Notes under the pieces: generated by a model
What the model was told of the DNA's origin: nothing
Seen by the model: only the letters and a program-made list of their open reading frames with translations
Database searches by the model: none
Program-made: the position numbers and the translations under genes
Shown: in pieces, positions 27,564 to 36,167 of the stretch
Numbering within the stretch: the stretch's first letter is position 1
Layout of the letters: each line of letters starts with the position of its first letter
From: Marinobacter xestospongiae
Lineage (GTDB): Bacteria; Pseudomonadota; Gammaproteobacteria; Pseudomonadales; Oleiphilaceae
NCBI RefSeq assembly: GCF_023156385.1
Contig: NZ_JAKZAK010000003.1
Span: 1-41,037, forward strand
Direction: 5' to 3'
Length of the DNA stretch: 41,037 nt

Positions 27564-29564
27564 GTGAAAGCAGTACACAGACTGACGCTGGTTTGGCTGG
27601 CAGGGGGCGTGGCCCTGCCGTTGGTATCGGTGGCCGGAGAGCCCGCGACCGCATTGCCCTTGATTCAGGTTACCGGCGACCGATGGCAGTCGCCCGCCAG
27701 CGAGGTTCTGGTGCCGGAGCCGGTGGCGAGACTGGCCGGTGACGCCTCGGTTTCGCTGTCCCGTATGGGCGGCCGAGGCCTTGATCCGATCATCCGTGGT
27801 CAGGGCCGGGACCGTGTCGATGTGCTCCTTGATGGCATCCGCGTCGAAGGCGCCTGCCCCAACCGGATGGACCCGGCCACCAGTCGGCTGAGCTCGGCGC
27901 TGACACCTCTGCTGGATGTACGCACGACCAATCAGACGCTGCGCTGGGGACCGATTAGCGGTGGCCAGATCATGGCCACTACCGCCGCTCCCAGGTTCGC
28001 CGACGGCGTCTTCACCGGTCACCTGACCGCCGGCGGATCGGATAACGGCAGCGGCTCAATCATCAATGGCAGTGCCGCCCTTGGCAATGAACGCAGCTGG
28101 GTGCGACTGGCCGGAGGTCATGACAAAGCCGATGACTATGACGACGGCGACGGCAACCAGATCCGCAGTGCCTTCACCAACCGGGAGGGTCGACTGGACG
28201 CAGGCTGGACCGCTGACAACGGCTTTTACCTTCAGGGTTTGCTGCGGCGACAACAGGAGCGTGACGTCAAGTACGCGGGCTCGGGCATGGACGCCCCCAA
28301 AACCGATACCGACATCGCCCGCCTCACCCTGGGCAGCCCGGTAGGGTCCGGCGACTGGGAACTGGTGGCGTGGCAGGCGGATGTCGACCATCGCATGGAC
28401 AGCGTCAGCCTGAGAACCTCCGGCATGGCGATGGTCACCGATTCCCAGACCCGAACCCAGGGACTGCGCCTGACGCTCGATCAAACCGCATCGGCCCAAA
28501 CCGGTTGGGCGACTGGCCTGGATCTGGAGCGTAACAACTGGGAAGCGGAACGCTTTGGCGGGGATGACCTGGCGATGCTGACCTCGGTGATCTGGCCCGA
28601 CGTGGACCGGGACCGCGTGGGCCTGTTTGCAGAGGCCAGCCACCGGCTCACACGCCACTGGCAGCTGGGTGGCGGTGTCCGCTACGACCGGGTGGAAATG
28701 AGCCCGGACTCCGCCGACAAACCATTCGGCATGGGCATGATGAGCAACTCTGCCGCGGCGATCTACCAGCAGGTCTATGGCACCACCGAACTTGAGCAGA
28801 CCGACCACAACATCAGCGCGTTCCTGGACAGCCGCTGGCAGTTCAAGCCGGGTCACGCCCTGGAAGTAACGGCCAGTCGCAGCGTACGCAGCCCCGGCGT
28901 GACCGAGCGCTACCTGGCGAGCTGGAGCATGATGCCCGCCAAGCGCTGGGTCGGTAACCCGGCGCTGGACACCGAGAAACACCACAAACTGGAACTGGCG
29001 CTTGAGGGTCGTGAGGGAGCACTGAGCTGGCGACCCGCCATCTGGGTGGATCAGGTGGAGGATTTCATCCTGCGCACCCGCAATGCCGATCAGGTGTCGG
29101 TCTACCGCAATGTCGACGCCCGACTGCTCGGCGCCGAGGCGGAGGTAAGTTGGCACCACGGCCCCTGGCAGCTGGCCAGCACCCTGGCAACGGTTCGGGG
29201 CACCAACCGTGACAGCAACAGCGCTCTGCCCCAGATACCGCCGCTGCAGTTCAGCCAGACCCTGGATTGGCACAACCAGGGACATCAGCTCGGGATCGAA
29301 TGGCAGCTCGCCCGCCGCCAGGACCGGGTGGACCTGGGGTCCGGACAGGATGCAGACACCTCACCAGGCTACGGGGTGATCAATCTGACCGGTCTTCACC
29401 CGCTGATGGAAGGCCTGTCGCTGACCTGGGCTGTCGACAACCTGTTTGACAAGACCTGGGCCCCCCATGTCAGCCGCGCCAACACCGACCCGTTCAATCC
29501 CGAAGCGATTCGGGTGCACGAGCCTGGCCGCACCCTGCGGGCGGCACTGACCGCACGCTGGTAG
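27564..29564 (+). CDS. TonB-dependent copper receptor, OprC/NosA-like
   Basis: A 666-residue outer-membrane receptor: signal peptide (about residues 1-24), plug domain (about 35-150, with RGLDPIIRGQGRDRVDVLLDG) and a 22-strand barrel ending in the aromatic C-terminus ALTARW. The plug has Cys98-Pro-Asn-Arg-Met102 followed by DPATS, and the barrel loop has His276-Arg-Met278 (VDHRMD). These reproduce the CxxxM and HxM copper ligands described for Pseudomonas OprC, at nearly the same spacing. I therefore infer copper uptake energised by TonB. The start is GTG at 27564, preceded by AGGAGAG. Periplasmic partners such as NosR/NosZ are not in the window. Confidence 0.88.
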   Translation: MKAVHRLTLVWLAGGVALPLVSVAGEPATALPLIQVTGDRWQSPASEVLVPEPVARLAGDASVSLSRMGGRGLDPIIRGQGRDRVDVLLDGIRVEGACPNRMDPATSRLSSALTPLLDVRTTNQTLRWGPISGGQIMATTAAPRFADGVFTGHLTAGGSDNGSGSIINGSAALGNERSWVRLAGGHDKADDYDDGDGNQIRSAFTNREGRLDAGWTADNGFYLQGLLRRQQERDVKYAGSGMDAPKTDTDIARLTLGSPVGSGDWELVAWQADVDHRMDSVSLRTSGMAMVTDSQTRTQGLRLTLDQTASAQTGWATGLDLERNNWEAERFGGDDLAMLTSVIWPDVDRDRVGLFAEASHRLTRHWQLGGGVRYDRVEMSPDSADKPFGMGMMSNSAAAIYQQVYGTTELEQTDHNISAFLDSRWQFKPGHALEVTASRSVRSPGVTERYLASWSMMPAKRWVGNPALDTEKHHKLELALEGREGALSWRPAIWVDQVEDFILRTRNADQVSVYRNVDARLLGAEAEVSWHHGPWQLASTLATVRGTNRDSNSALPQIPPLQFSQTLDWHNQGHQLGIEWQLARRQDRVDLGSGQDADTSPGYGVINLTGLHPLMEGLSLTWAVDNLFDKTWAPHVSRANTDPFNPEAIRVHEPGRTLRAALTARW

Positions 29565-29638
29565 TACTCAACTCAGGTAGAGAGCACTCAGGCAGAGAGC
29601 ACTCAGGCCGACAGTCCTCAGAAAGATGGCGCTCAGGC
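29564..29638. repeat. 15-bp tandem-repeat array after the copper receptor
   Basis: Five units of 15 bp: 29564-29578, 29579-29593, 29594-29608, 29609-29623 and 29624-29638. Units 2 and 3 are identical (AGAGAGCACTCAGGC); units 1, 4 and 5 are degenerate but keep CTCAG at the same place. The array begins at the last base of the receptor stop codon and runs into the 3' end of the next, convergent gene. Confidence 0.85.
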
Positions 29639-30610
29639 GACAGGCAGGCTGGTTCGGTGAGCCTGGCTGTAGTCATCATGCAGTGCCTGCACCCGTTCCG
29701 CTTGGTCGGTTCGGGTGTCTGCGCCCAGGTGCATCAGGTAATGGCAGGCAGCGAAGTCGGCTGCCTTTTGCTGATAACTCTCCACCCAGGCCTGGCGTTC
29801 AGCCATGCGATCCTGTCGGATCGGCCAGACACCGGATTTGGGTTTCATCCGATCCAGCTTCATGCGCCAGGGTTTCGGGCTGACCCGGGCTCGGAAGCAG
29901 CGCTGATTGCGGCACATGGCAATGTAACGCGGGTCGGAATTGAACTCGGAGAGAAGCTTGAGGGTACGCTCACTGGTCGGGTCGAAGGTCTCATTCAGCA
30001 CCAGTACGCGATAGCCCATCGGTGTGCGGTAGACCTGAAGATTCAGTTGCGGATGGGCCATCGATACACGCCGGATGTTGGCCAGTGCGCGCTCTTCCGG
30101 GCTCTTTCGCCACGTCATCACCGCGGCAAACAGCAGCTTCGCCAATGGCAACGCCAACAGCAACCCGACGATACCGCCCGCCAGCGCCAATCCCAGGCCT
30201 CCCGCGCTGGAGCCGGCCAACCAGCCCAGCGTTGCCAGACAGACGATGGCGGTGAGGGTGTAGAGCTCGGAAGACGTCGGTAATACATCAATGTCGGCAA
30301 AAAACACATCCGACGTATTCAGGCACAGGGCACCATAACCATTGCGGGAAATCACCACATCGCCGTGACGGGCCACAACCTCCTCACGAATCGGCAGACC
30401 CTCGGCGCCATTGTAGGTAACCTTGTGATCGACGCGGCGAACGGTACCCCGTTCAACCAGTTCCTCAAGCGCTTCGGCCAACCGGGTTTGGGCATGCTGC
30501 CGGGCCTCCGCCTCGCTGCTGTCGGACCAGCCAAAACGTTTTACAGTAAACTGCCGGCCGTCGACCCTGCGTCGTTCGCTGGCTTCAGCCCAGAACTCTG
30601 GAACAATCAT
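29633..30610 (-). CDS. Unknown membrane protein with an acidic DID motif
   Basis: A 325-residue protein from the ATG at 30610 (MIVPEFWAEASE). It has a soluble N-terminal part, a hydrophobic double-helix region (about residues 115-165, Gly/Ala/Leu-rich), and a soluble basic C-terminal part. Just before the membrane segment is VFFADIDV (Asp106, Asp108); after it comes VYRTPMGYRVLVLN and a conserved-looking Cys/Arg-rich block (YIAMCRNQRCFRARVSPKPWRMK). The DxD plus the Y-R-T-x-x-G-Y-R pattern recalls archaeo-eukaryotic primase-like folds, but this is only a resemblance. A start at 30664 would add 18 residues with no support. It follows phhB on the same strand. Function unknown. Confidence 0.8.
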   Translation of the reverse strand: MIVPEFWAEASERRRVDGRQFTVKRFGWSDSSEAEARQHAQTRLAEALEELVERGTVRRVDHKVTYNGAEGLPIREEVVARHGDVVISRNGYGALCLNTSDVFFADIDVLPTSSELYTLTAIVCLATLGWLAGSSAGGLGLALAGGIVGLLLALPLAKLLFAAVMTWRKSPEERALANIRRVSMAHPQLNLQVYRTPMGYRVLVLNETFDPTSERTLKLLSEFNSDPRYIAMCRNQRCFRARVSPKPWRMKLDRMKPKSGVWPIRQDRMAERQAWVESYQQKAADFAACHYLMHLGADTRTDQAERVQALHDDYSQAHRTSLPVA

Positions 30611-30709
30611 CCTGTCCTTCCCTGCGATAATGCATCCGTCAATACAGAGCCCAGACGGGCCCACTTCCCTGTCAGGCAGACCAGCACAGGATGACGTCGT
30701 TACGGGGCA

Positions 30710-31051
30710 CTAGCCCGCGGCCAAAACGTCCGTTCGCGCCGCCATAATGAAGTCATTGCGATGGAGCCCCCCAATCTTGTGGGTCCACCAGCGCACCGTG
30801 ACCTTACCCCATTCCACCAGCAAGGCCGGGTGATGGCCTTCCGCTTCCGCCAAGTCTCCGATCCGGTTGGCAAAGGCCAGGGCATCGGCGAAATTGGCGA
30901 GTTTGAAGGCCCGACGCAGCTGGAGCTCACCATCCAGCTCAACCACCTCCCAGTCGGGCACTTCCTTCAGCAGTGCCGACCGTTCGGCGCCAGAAACCTT
31001 AGGGGCATCAGCTCGACAAGCCTCACAGGCCTGCTCTTTCAGATTGCTCAT
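30710..31051 (-). CDS. phhB: Pterin-4a-carbinolamine dehydratase
   Basis: A 113-residue enzyme that dehydrates 4a-hydroxytetrahydrobiopterin, recycling the pterin cofactor of phenylalanine hydroxylase. The catalytic motif is [16 protein letters not shown] (His73, His74) with the downstream [14 protein letters not shown] (His91). The N-terminus carries a CEAC pair (Cys9, Cys12), common in proteobacterial members. No phenylalanine hydroxylase gene is in the window, so in this host it may serve a hydroxylase elsewhere or a molybdopterin/pterin role suggested for stand-alone members. Confidence 0.92.
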   Translation of the reverse strand: MSNLKEQACEACRADAPKVSGAERSALLKEVPDWEVVELDGELQLRRAFKLANFADALAFANRIGDLAEAEGHHPALLVEWGKVTVRWWTHKIGGLHRNDFIMAARTDVLAAG

Positions 31052-31070
31052 TGCGGTCTCCCTTCGTGGC

Positions 31071-31151
31071 TAGTCGTAAAATCTCAGCTCGTCTTACTCA
31101 TCGCTGGTCGTACTCACAACTGGTCGCACTCACAACTGATCGTACACTCAG
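31071..31151. repeat. 16-bp tandem-repeat array between epimerase and phhB
   Basis: Units of 16 bp at 31088-31103, 31104-31119, 31120-31135 and 31136-31151, with a poorer 17-bp copy at 31071-31087. Units 31104 and 31120 differ by one base (CTGGTCGTACTCACAA and CTGGTCGCACTCACAA). The array touches the stop codon of the epimerase gene and ends about 20 bp upstream of the phhB start. Confidence 0.85.
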
Positions 31152-31152
31152 A

Positions 31153-32160
31153 TCACACGTTGTAGAACGAGCGATACCAGTCTACGAACCGGGCAATGCC
31201 GTCTTCAACGGTGGTCGATGGCTTGTAGTCCACATCCTCGATCAGCGCATCCACATCGGCGTAGGTGGCCGGTACATCGCCCGCCTGCAGTGGTAGCAGG
31301 TTCTTCTCGGCCTTACGGCCCAGGCGCTCCTCAATGATCTCAATAAACCGGGAAAGCTCCACCGGATTATTGCTGCCAATGTTGTAGATTCGATAGGGGG
31401 CACGACTGGTACCCGGGTCCGGCTTTTCACCGGACCAGTCCGGATTGCCGGGCGCTACGTGGTCCAGGGTGCGGACAACGCCTTCGACGATGTCATCAAT
31501 GTACGTGAAGTCCCGACGATGGTGGCCGTGATTGAACACATCAATCGGCTCCCCCGCCAGAATCTTGCGGGTGAAAATGAACAGGGCCATATCCGGGCGC
31601 CCCCAGGGGCCATACACGGTAAAGAACCGCAGACCGGTGGTGGGCAGGTTGTAGAGATGGCTGTAGGTGTGGGCCATCAGCTCATTGGCTTTCTTGGACG
31701 CCGCATACAGGCTCAGGGGGTGGTCGACATTGTCGTGGACAGAGAATGGCATGGCCTCATTGGCGCCGTAGACCGAACTGCTGGACGCGTACACCAGGTG
31801 CTTGACGTCGTTGTGCCGACAACCTTCGAGGATGTTCATGAACCCCACCAGATTGGCGTCTACGTAAGCATGGGGATTCTCGAGGGAATAGCGCACACCA
31901 GCCTGAGCCGCCAGGTGGACGACCCGTTCCGGCTTGTGGTCCCGGAACACCGTTGCCATGACGTCACGGTCGGCCACGTCTTCCCGTACTTCGGTAAAAC
32001 CGTCCCGTTCTAGCAGACGGGCCAGCCGGGCTTCCTTGAGATTGACGTCGTAATAGTCGTTGACGTTGTCGACACCAATAACTTCATCGCCACGATCCAG
32101 CAGTCGATGGGCCAGATGGGAGCCAATGAAACCAGCGGTACCGGTAACCAGGATTTTCAA
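31153..32160 (-). CDS. NAD-dependent nucleotide-sugar epimerase, UDP-glucuronate 4-epimerase type
   Basis: A 335-residue short-chain dehydrogenase-fold epimerase. The NAD motif is [15 protein letters not shown], the catalytic Tyr/Lys are in [11 protein letters not shown] and the Ser in YASSSSVYG. The [15 protein letters not shown] stretch and [15 protein letters not shown] are typical of UDP-glucuronate/UDP-galacturonate 4-epimerases used for surface polysaccharides. Translation should start at TTG (32160), placed eight bases after GGAG; the frame is open further upstream (to 32313), but those residues are not part of the fold. It stands alone, with no glycosyltransferases nearby, so its polysaccharide pathway lies elsewhere. 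Confidence 0.92.
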   Translation of the reverse strand: MKILVTGTAGFIGSHLAHRLLDRGDEVIGVDNVNDYYDVNLKEARLARLLERDGFTEVREDVADRDVMATVFRDHKPERVVHLAAQAGVRYSLENPHAYVDANLVGFMNILEGCRHNDVKHLVYASSSSVYGANEAMPFSVHDNVDHPLSLYAASKKANELMAHTYSHLYNLPTTGLRFFTVYGPWGRPDMALFIFTRKILAGEPIDVFNHGHHRRDFTYIDDIVEGVVRTLDHVAPGNPDWSGEKPDPGTSRAPYRIYNIGSNNPVELSRFIEIIEERLGRKAEKNLLPLQAGDVPATYADVDALIEDVDYKPSTTVEDGIARFVDWYRSFYNV

Positions 32161-32274
32161 GGTGATATCTCCAGGGTCAAAAAGGGATTCCGATGGTCCA
32201 GCATCGGTCACTGAGGTTAGTTTAGCGAATGCAGCCTGTTGCCAGTAGTGGCGCTGAATAATGTGGTGCCTCAG

Positions 32275-32303
32275 AAACAACAAGAGCGCCCCAAAAGGCG
32301 CTC
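32275..32303 (-). terminator. Terminator after the outer-membrane protein gene
   Basis: On the minus strand GAGCGCC-TTTTGG-GGCGCTC is followed by TTGTTGTTT. It lies about 40 nt after the stop codon of the TIGR04219-type gene. Confidence 0.8.
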
Positions 32304-32343
32304 CTGGTGACAACCATCATTCAACCAACCGCCGCTTCCGGTG

Positions 32344-33072
32344 TCAGAATGACAGGCCGGCACTGATGAAGGGGCCGGACACATCGATGTCGAAGCGATC
32401 GCTGCCGTCTTCATAGTCCACTGCGATCTCGCGGTAGCCCAGACGAAGCTGAACCAGCGCAATCTCGTACTGGCCATAGGCGTTGACGTCGTACATCGAG
32501 TCACCGTCAAAACTGATGGCGTTGCCTTCTGCACCCACCGATACGCCGGTGAACGGCAGATCAAAGCGGGCAGCCACATAGCCCATCGGCACTACGGCAT
32601 CAACCTTGGTGGTGTCGCTGATAGCACCACCGACCTGGGTAACCACCAGCTCGCCGCTGAAGTCCCGGGCAGTGATCCCCAGGTCCAGGTTGACCCAGTT
32701 GTCGAGAACTTCGTAGTACAGCGTCAGATCCGTCTGCTCGAACTCCAGGTCCGATGTCACTGGCACACCGGCGCCAATACCGCCAAAATCGGTAGTCAGT
32801 TCGCTATCGCCTGACTGGTCCAGAGAGCTGTGAGCAATCCGGACATTTGGCAGCAACGGTACCGGGTGCTCCAGGTACAGGGCGATGGTCGTGTTGCTGT
32901 TATCCCCCAGATCGAGATCGTTCTCGACATCCAGCAGGTCACCTTTCTGGCCGGCTTTGCCGGCCACTTCCGCGTCCCAGTAACTCACCGAGGCGCCGGC
33001 CCCGATAATGTCCGCCTGGGCCAGTGGCGCCGCCGCCAGCAAGGCTCCGAGCGCCAGAATACGATTACGCAT
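32344..33072 (-). CDS. TIGR04219-type outer membrane beta-barrel protein
   Basis: A 242-residue outer-membrane protein. The ATG at 33072, after AAGGGGATAGTT, opens a clean signal peptide (MRNRILALGALLAAAPLAQA, cut before DIIGAG). The mature part alternates polar and hydrophobic residues and ends with Phe (FISAGLSF), the usual signal for barrel insertion. The start ADIIGAGASVSYWD and the overall size match the TIGR04219 family of proteobacterial outer-membrane proteins. The role is unknown. It lies downstream of purC, and ends with its own terminator. Confidence 0.85.
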   Translation of the reverse strand: MRNRILALGALLAAAPLAQADIIGAGASVSYWDAEVAGKAGQKGDLLDVENDLDLGDNSNTTIALYLEHPVPLLPNVRIAHSSLDQSGDSELTTDFGGIGAGVPVTSDLEFEQTDLTLYYEVLDNWVNLDLGITARDFSGELVVTQVGGAISDTTKVDAVVPMGYVAARFDLPFTGVSVGAEGNAISFDGDSMYDVNAYGQYEIALVQLRLGYREIAVDYEDGSDRFDIDVSGPFISAGLSF

Positions 33073-33138
33073 AACTATCCCCTTCACTATACCATTGAGG
33101 TTGGCTACCAATGATTGCACATCGGCGAGGCTGACGAA

Positions 33139-33852
33139 TCAGTCAAACGTAATGCCAAGCCGGCGCCCGACTTCCTCATAGGTTTCGATAACGTCGCCCA
33201 GGCCCTGACGGAAGCGGTCCTTGTCCATCTTCTTGCGGGTTTCCTTGTCCCAGATCCGGCAGCCATCGGGGCTGAACTCGTCACCCAGCACAACCTGGCC
33301 ACCCGCGCGTCCGAACTCCAGCTTGTAGTCCACCAGCAACATGCCGGCATCATCGAACAGTTGCTTGAGCACACCGTTGACCTTGTAGGTCAGCGTTTTC
33401 ATCTGCTCAAGATCTGCTTCCGTTGCCCAGCCAAAGCTGACCGACAGAGACTCGTTGACCATCGGGTCGTGCAGTTCGTCGTTCTTCAGGAACAGCTCGT
33501 AGGTCGGCGGATTCAGGGTCTGACCTTCCTCTACGCCCAGACGGCGACAGAGACTGCCCGCCGAGATGTTCCGTACCACGCACTCCACCGGAATCATGTC
33601 CAGGTTCTTGACCAGGGATTCGGTGGAAGACAGCAGCTTCTCAAAATGGGTTGGAACGCCAGCGGCTTCCAGTTTGTCCATGATGAAGGCATTGAAGCGG
33701 TTATTGACCATGCCCTTGCGGTTCAGCTGCTCTTTCTTCTCGCCATCAAAGGCCGAGGTGTCGTCACGGAATTCCAGAACGAACAGATCAGGGTCGTCAG
33801 TGCGGAAGACCGATTTGGCCTTGCCCGCGTAAAGCTCTTCGCGCTTTTCCAT
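33139..33852 (-). CDS. purC: Phosphoribosylaminoimidazole-succinocarboxamide synthase
   Basis: PurC joins CAIR and aspartate with ATP in purine synthesis. The 237-residue product has the bacterial length. Signatures are YAGKAKSVF (ATP loop), the [11 protein letters not shown] stretch, [17 protein letters not shown] and the Asp-rich [10 protein letters not shown] ... [15 protein letters not shown]. The ATG at 33852 follows GGAGATACCA; the frame extends 15 codons upstream but those residues are not conserved in the family. It follows bamC with a 41-nt gap, the well-known dapA-bamC-purC order. Confidence 0.97.
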   Translation of the reverse strand: MEKREELYAGKAKSVFRTDDPDLFVLEFRDDTSAFDGEKKEQLNRKGMVNNRFNAFIMDKLEAAGVPTHFEKLLSSTESLVKNLDMIPVECVVRNISAGSLCRRLGVEEGQTLNPPTYELFLKNDELHDPMVNESLSVSFGWATEADLEQMKTLTYKVNGVLKQLFDDAGMLLVDYKLEFGRAGGQVVLGDEFSPDGCRIWDKETRKKMDKDRFRQGLGDVIETYEEVGRRLGITFD

Positions 33853-33893
33853 TGGTATCTCCGGCAGCGGTGGCTCAAAGCCACCGTGGCTGC

Positions 33894-34973
33894 TCAATAT
33901 AGGTGATCAAATAGTTCCGTCAGCAGCAGCGTGGCGCGATTGGCGCCGTCGTGATCCGGCGCCCGGCCAGTGGTCACCTGGATAGCCTGCCCCTGCTGTT
34001 CGAGATTGACGTAGAAAGTGTACTTCGGCTCCGGCTCGTCAGCGAACCAGCTGAACATGCCCGGGTCGAGCTCTTCACTCGAGCGATAATCGACGTAGAA
34101 GCGCCCCTGGCTGCGGTCAAGGTCAACCACAGCGACCTCGGCCTCCCGCAGGGCCCGCTGGACCTCGCCCCAGGCCCGGTCAAAGGCCAGATCCATCCGA
34201 ATGGCACGGGGAATCTCATCCTCCGACACCAGTTTCACCCGCGGCTCATTGCTGATGCCCAGCGCCGCACGGGAATAGGATTTGGTGTCGGCCCGCGCCT
34301 GCAGGAAGGTGGCCAGATCCTGAAGCAGGTTCTTTTCCACGGTTTTGTCATCCGTGCGCGGTTGCCAGGACATCAGCTCGTCGGGGTTGCCCTCCACCAC
34401 ACGGGGGCGCAACTGCACCTCGGTGGTCTTGCGACGGACACCCGGCGCAACACGGGCCTGGACCAGAATCCGAGGCTCATTGGCCTGGCCATCCTCAAGC
34501 CCTACCAGAGATCGGGCACGACGACTGAAGTTCACCAGTTCACTCTGCACCAGGCCGAGCTGGGGACTGTCCTGGGCAACACCGAAGCCCCGCTCATTGA
34601 GGTAGGCGGTGACACCAGGCCAGACCTGGCCTGGCACTTCGTTGATCAGCAGCCAGGCCTGGTCGTCGAGTTCTTCGATCAGGTAGTTCTGCTCGAGGAT
34701 ATCGGCCGTCATGTCGGGTGGTCGCGGCAGATCGCCGGCGTACATGCCACCGCTGTCGGCGCTATCAATCTCGCGAATGGGGTAGGCGTTGCCGATCCGG
34801 TCACGCTGACGTTCGTCGATCGTTTTCAGCGGCTCACCAGCGGGGGCGTTGACGTACTCCAGGGAGCGGTCGTCCACCGCACTGCACCCTGATACCGCGA
34901 CCAGGGCGCAACCGACCGCCAGACCAGCAAAAGCACCGCGGGAACGCGGTGCTGTCCTGAACGGTTGAACCAT
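33894..34973 (-). CDS. bamC: Outer membrane assembly lipoprotein BamC
   Basis: BamC is a lipoprotein of the BAM complex that inserts beta-barrel proteins. The 359-residue product has a lipoprotein signal with lipobox VSGC (Cys30), a long unstructured N-terminal lasso (residues about 31-95) that binds BamD in relatives, and two helix-grip domains (about 95-225 and 255-359). It lies between dapA and purC as in E. coli and Pseudomonas. GGAG lies upstream of the ATG at 34973. Confidence 0.93.
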   Translation of the reverse strand: MVQPFRTAPRSRGAFAGLAVGCALVAVSGCSAVDDRSLEYVNAPAGEPLKTIDERQRDRIGNAYPIREIDSADSGGMYAGDLPRPPDMTADILEQNYLIEELDDQAWLLINEVPGQVWPGVTAYLNERGFGVAQDSPQLGLVQSELVNFSRRARSLVGLEDGQANEPRILVQARVAPGVRRKTTEVQLRPRVVEGNPDELMSWQPRTDDKTVEKNLLQDLATFLQARADTKSYSRAALGISNEPRVKLVSEDEIPRAIRMDLAFDRAWGEVQRALREAEVAVVDLDRSQGRFYVDYRSSEELDPGMFSWFADEPEPKYTFYVNLEQQGQAIQVTTGRAPDHDGANRATLLLTELFDHLY

Positions 34974-34999
34974 CAGGCATCTCCAGTTAGTGCGTTGAC

Positions 35000-35875
35000 T
35001 CAGAGGACACCAGCGGCGTTGAGGGCGTCTTCCACTTCGCTGTGGAATTTTTGATCAAGCACAGTCAGCGGCAGGCGGATACCTTCGCCAATCAGTCCCA
35101 TCCGGGCCAGTGCCCACTTCACCGGAATCGGGTTCGCTTCCAGGAACAGTTTGCGATTGAGCGGATTCAACAGGTCATTCAGGCGTGCGGTTTCATCCCG
35201 GTCACCGGCGATGACAGCCTTGCACAGATCGGCCATGGCCCGGGGCGCGACGTTGGCCGTTACCGACACGTTACCCTTGGCACCGGCCAGCATCAGGTCA
35301 GCCGCTGTGGCGTCGTCACCGGAGTAGACGGCCAGACGACCTTTGACCGCCTCGATCAGTTCGGCACCACGGGGGATGTTGCCCGTGGCGTCCTTGATGC
35401 CAACGATGTTGGGAATGTCCGCCAGACGCTCCACAGTTTCGTTCATCATGTCGCAGGCGGTACGGCCAGGCACGTTGTACAGCATCTGATTGACCGGCAC
35501 GGCTTCGGCGATGGCACGGAAATGCTGGTAGAGTCCTTCCTGGCTGGGCTTGTTGTAGTAAGGCACCACCAGCAGGCAGGCATCGGCCCCCAGCTTGTGC
35601 GCCTCAGTGGTCAACTCGATCGCCTCGCGGGTGCTGTTGGCGCCGGTACCGGCAATCACCGGAATACGGCCGTTCACCCGTTTGATGATGTGACCAATCG
35701 TCTGGCAGTGTTCTTTCGGGTCCAGGGTTGCAGATTCCCCAGTGGTGCCGACCGCAACAATGCCGTCGGTGCCATTTTCAATGTGAAAGTCTACCAGTGC
35801 GTCCAGATGCTCCCAGTGGATACTGCCATCCGGATGCATGGGCGTCACCAGCGCGACGAGGCTACCAGTAATCAT
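35000..35875 (-). CDS. dapA: 4-hydroxy-tetrahydrodipicolinate synthase
   Basis: DapA condenses pyruvate with aspartate semialdehyde, the first step to lysine and diaminopimelate. The 291-residue product has the Schiff-base Lys161 (GIKDATG), the proton-relay Tyr133 ([11 protein letters not shown]) and the GTTGESATL loop near 43-51. GGAG precedes the ATG at 35875. It heads dapA-bamC-purC. In many relatives a gcvR gene is next to bcp here; none is present. Confidence 0.98.
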   Translation of the reverse strand: MITGSLVALVTPMHPDGSIHWEHLDALVDFHIENGTDGIVAVGTTGESATLDPKEHCQTIGHIIKRVNGRIPVIAGTGANSTREAIELTTEAHKLGADACLLVVPYYNKPSQEGLYQHFRAIAEAVPVNQMLYNVPGRTACDMMNETVERLADIPNIVGIKDATGNIPRGAELIEAVKGRLAVYSGDDATAADLMLAGAKGNVSVTANVAPRAMADLCKAVIAGDRDETARLNDLLNPLNRKLFLEANPIPVKWALARMGLIGEGIRLPLTVLDQKFHSEVEDALNAAGVL

Positions 35876-36052
35876 AAAGACTCCGTCCAGATAAAACGGT
35901 TATGGTAATGTTGGGTGCCAACCGACACAAGGGAGCCCTTGCATAAAGTCATGATTCCCAGTGAATCACCCTACCCTGCATTCACGCCAGCAGTGACGGG
36001 CAATCCGGCCCGGGGAGTGAACCGCCAGACGCACCGTCGCCGTATGACGTTT

Positions 36053-36145
36053 TTGCAAGACTTTCTTGCAAGACTTCCCGGTTGCAAGACTTTCAGGTTG
36101 TAAGACCTTCAGATAGTAAGACGTCCCAACTCGCAAACTATATCT
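36053..36145. repeat. 16-bp tandem-repeat array between dapA and bcp
   Basis: After a 13-bp partial copy (36053-36065) come 16-bp units at 36066-36081, 36082-36097, 36098-36113 and 36114-36129, and a degenerate one at 36130-36145. The clearest units are TTGCAAGACTTCCCGG and TTGCAAGACTTTCAGG; all keep AAGAC or a close variant. It occupies the bcp promoter region and ends about 22 bp before the bcp start. Confidence 0.85.
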
Positions 36146-36167
36146 CGAACAGCAAACAGGAGTTCCC

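Noticed and set aside
31071..31151. CRISPR array
   Set aside because: Units of 16 bp are contiguous with no spacers and no cas genes are present; the same holds for the other three arrays.
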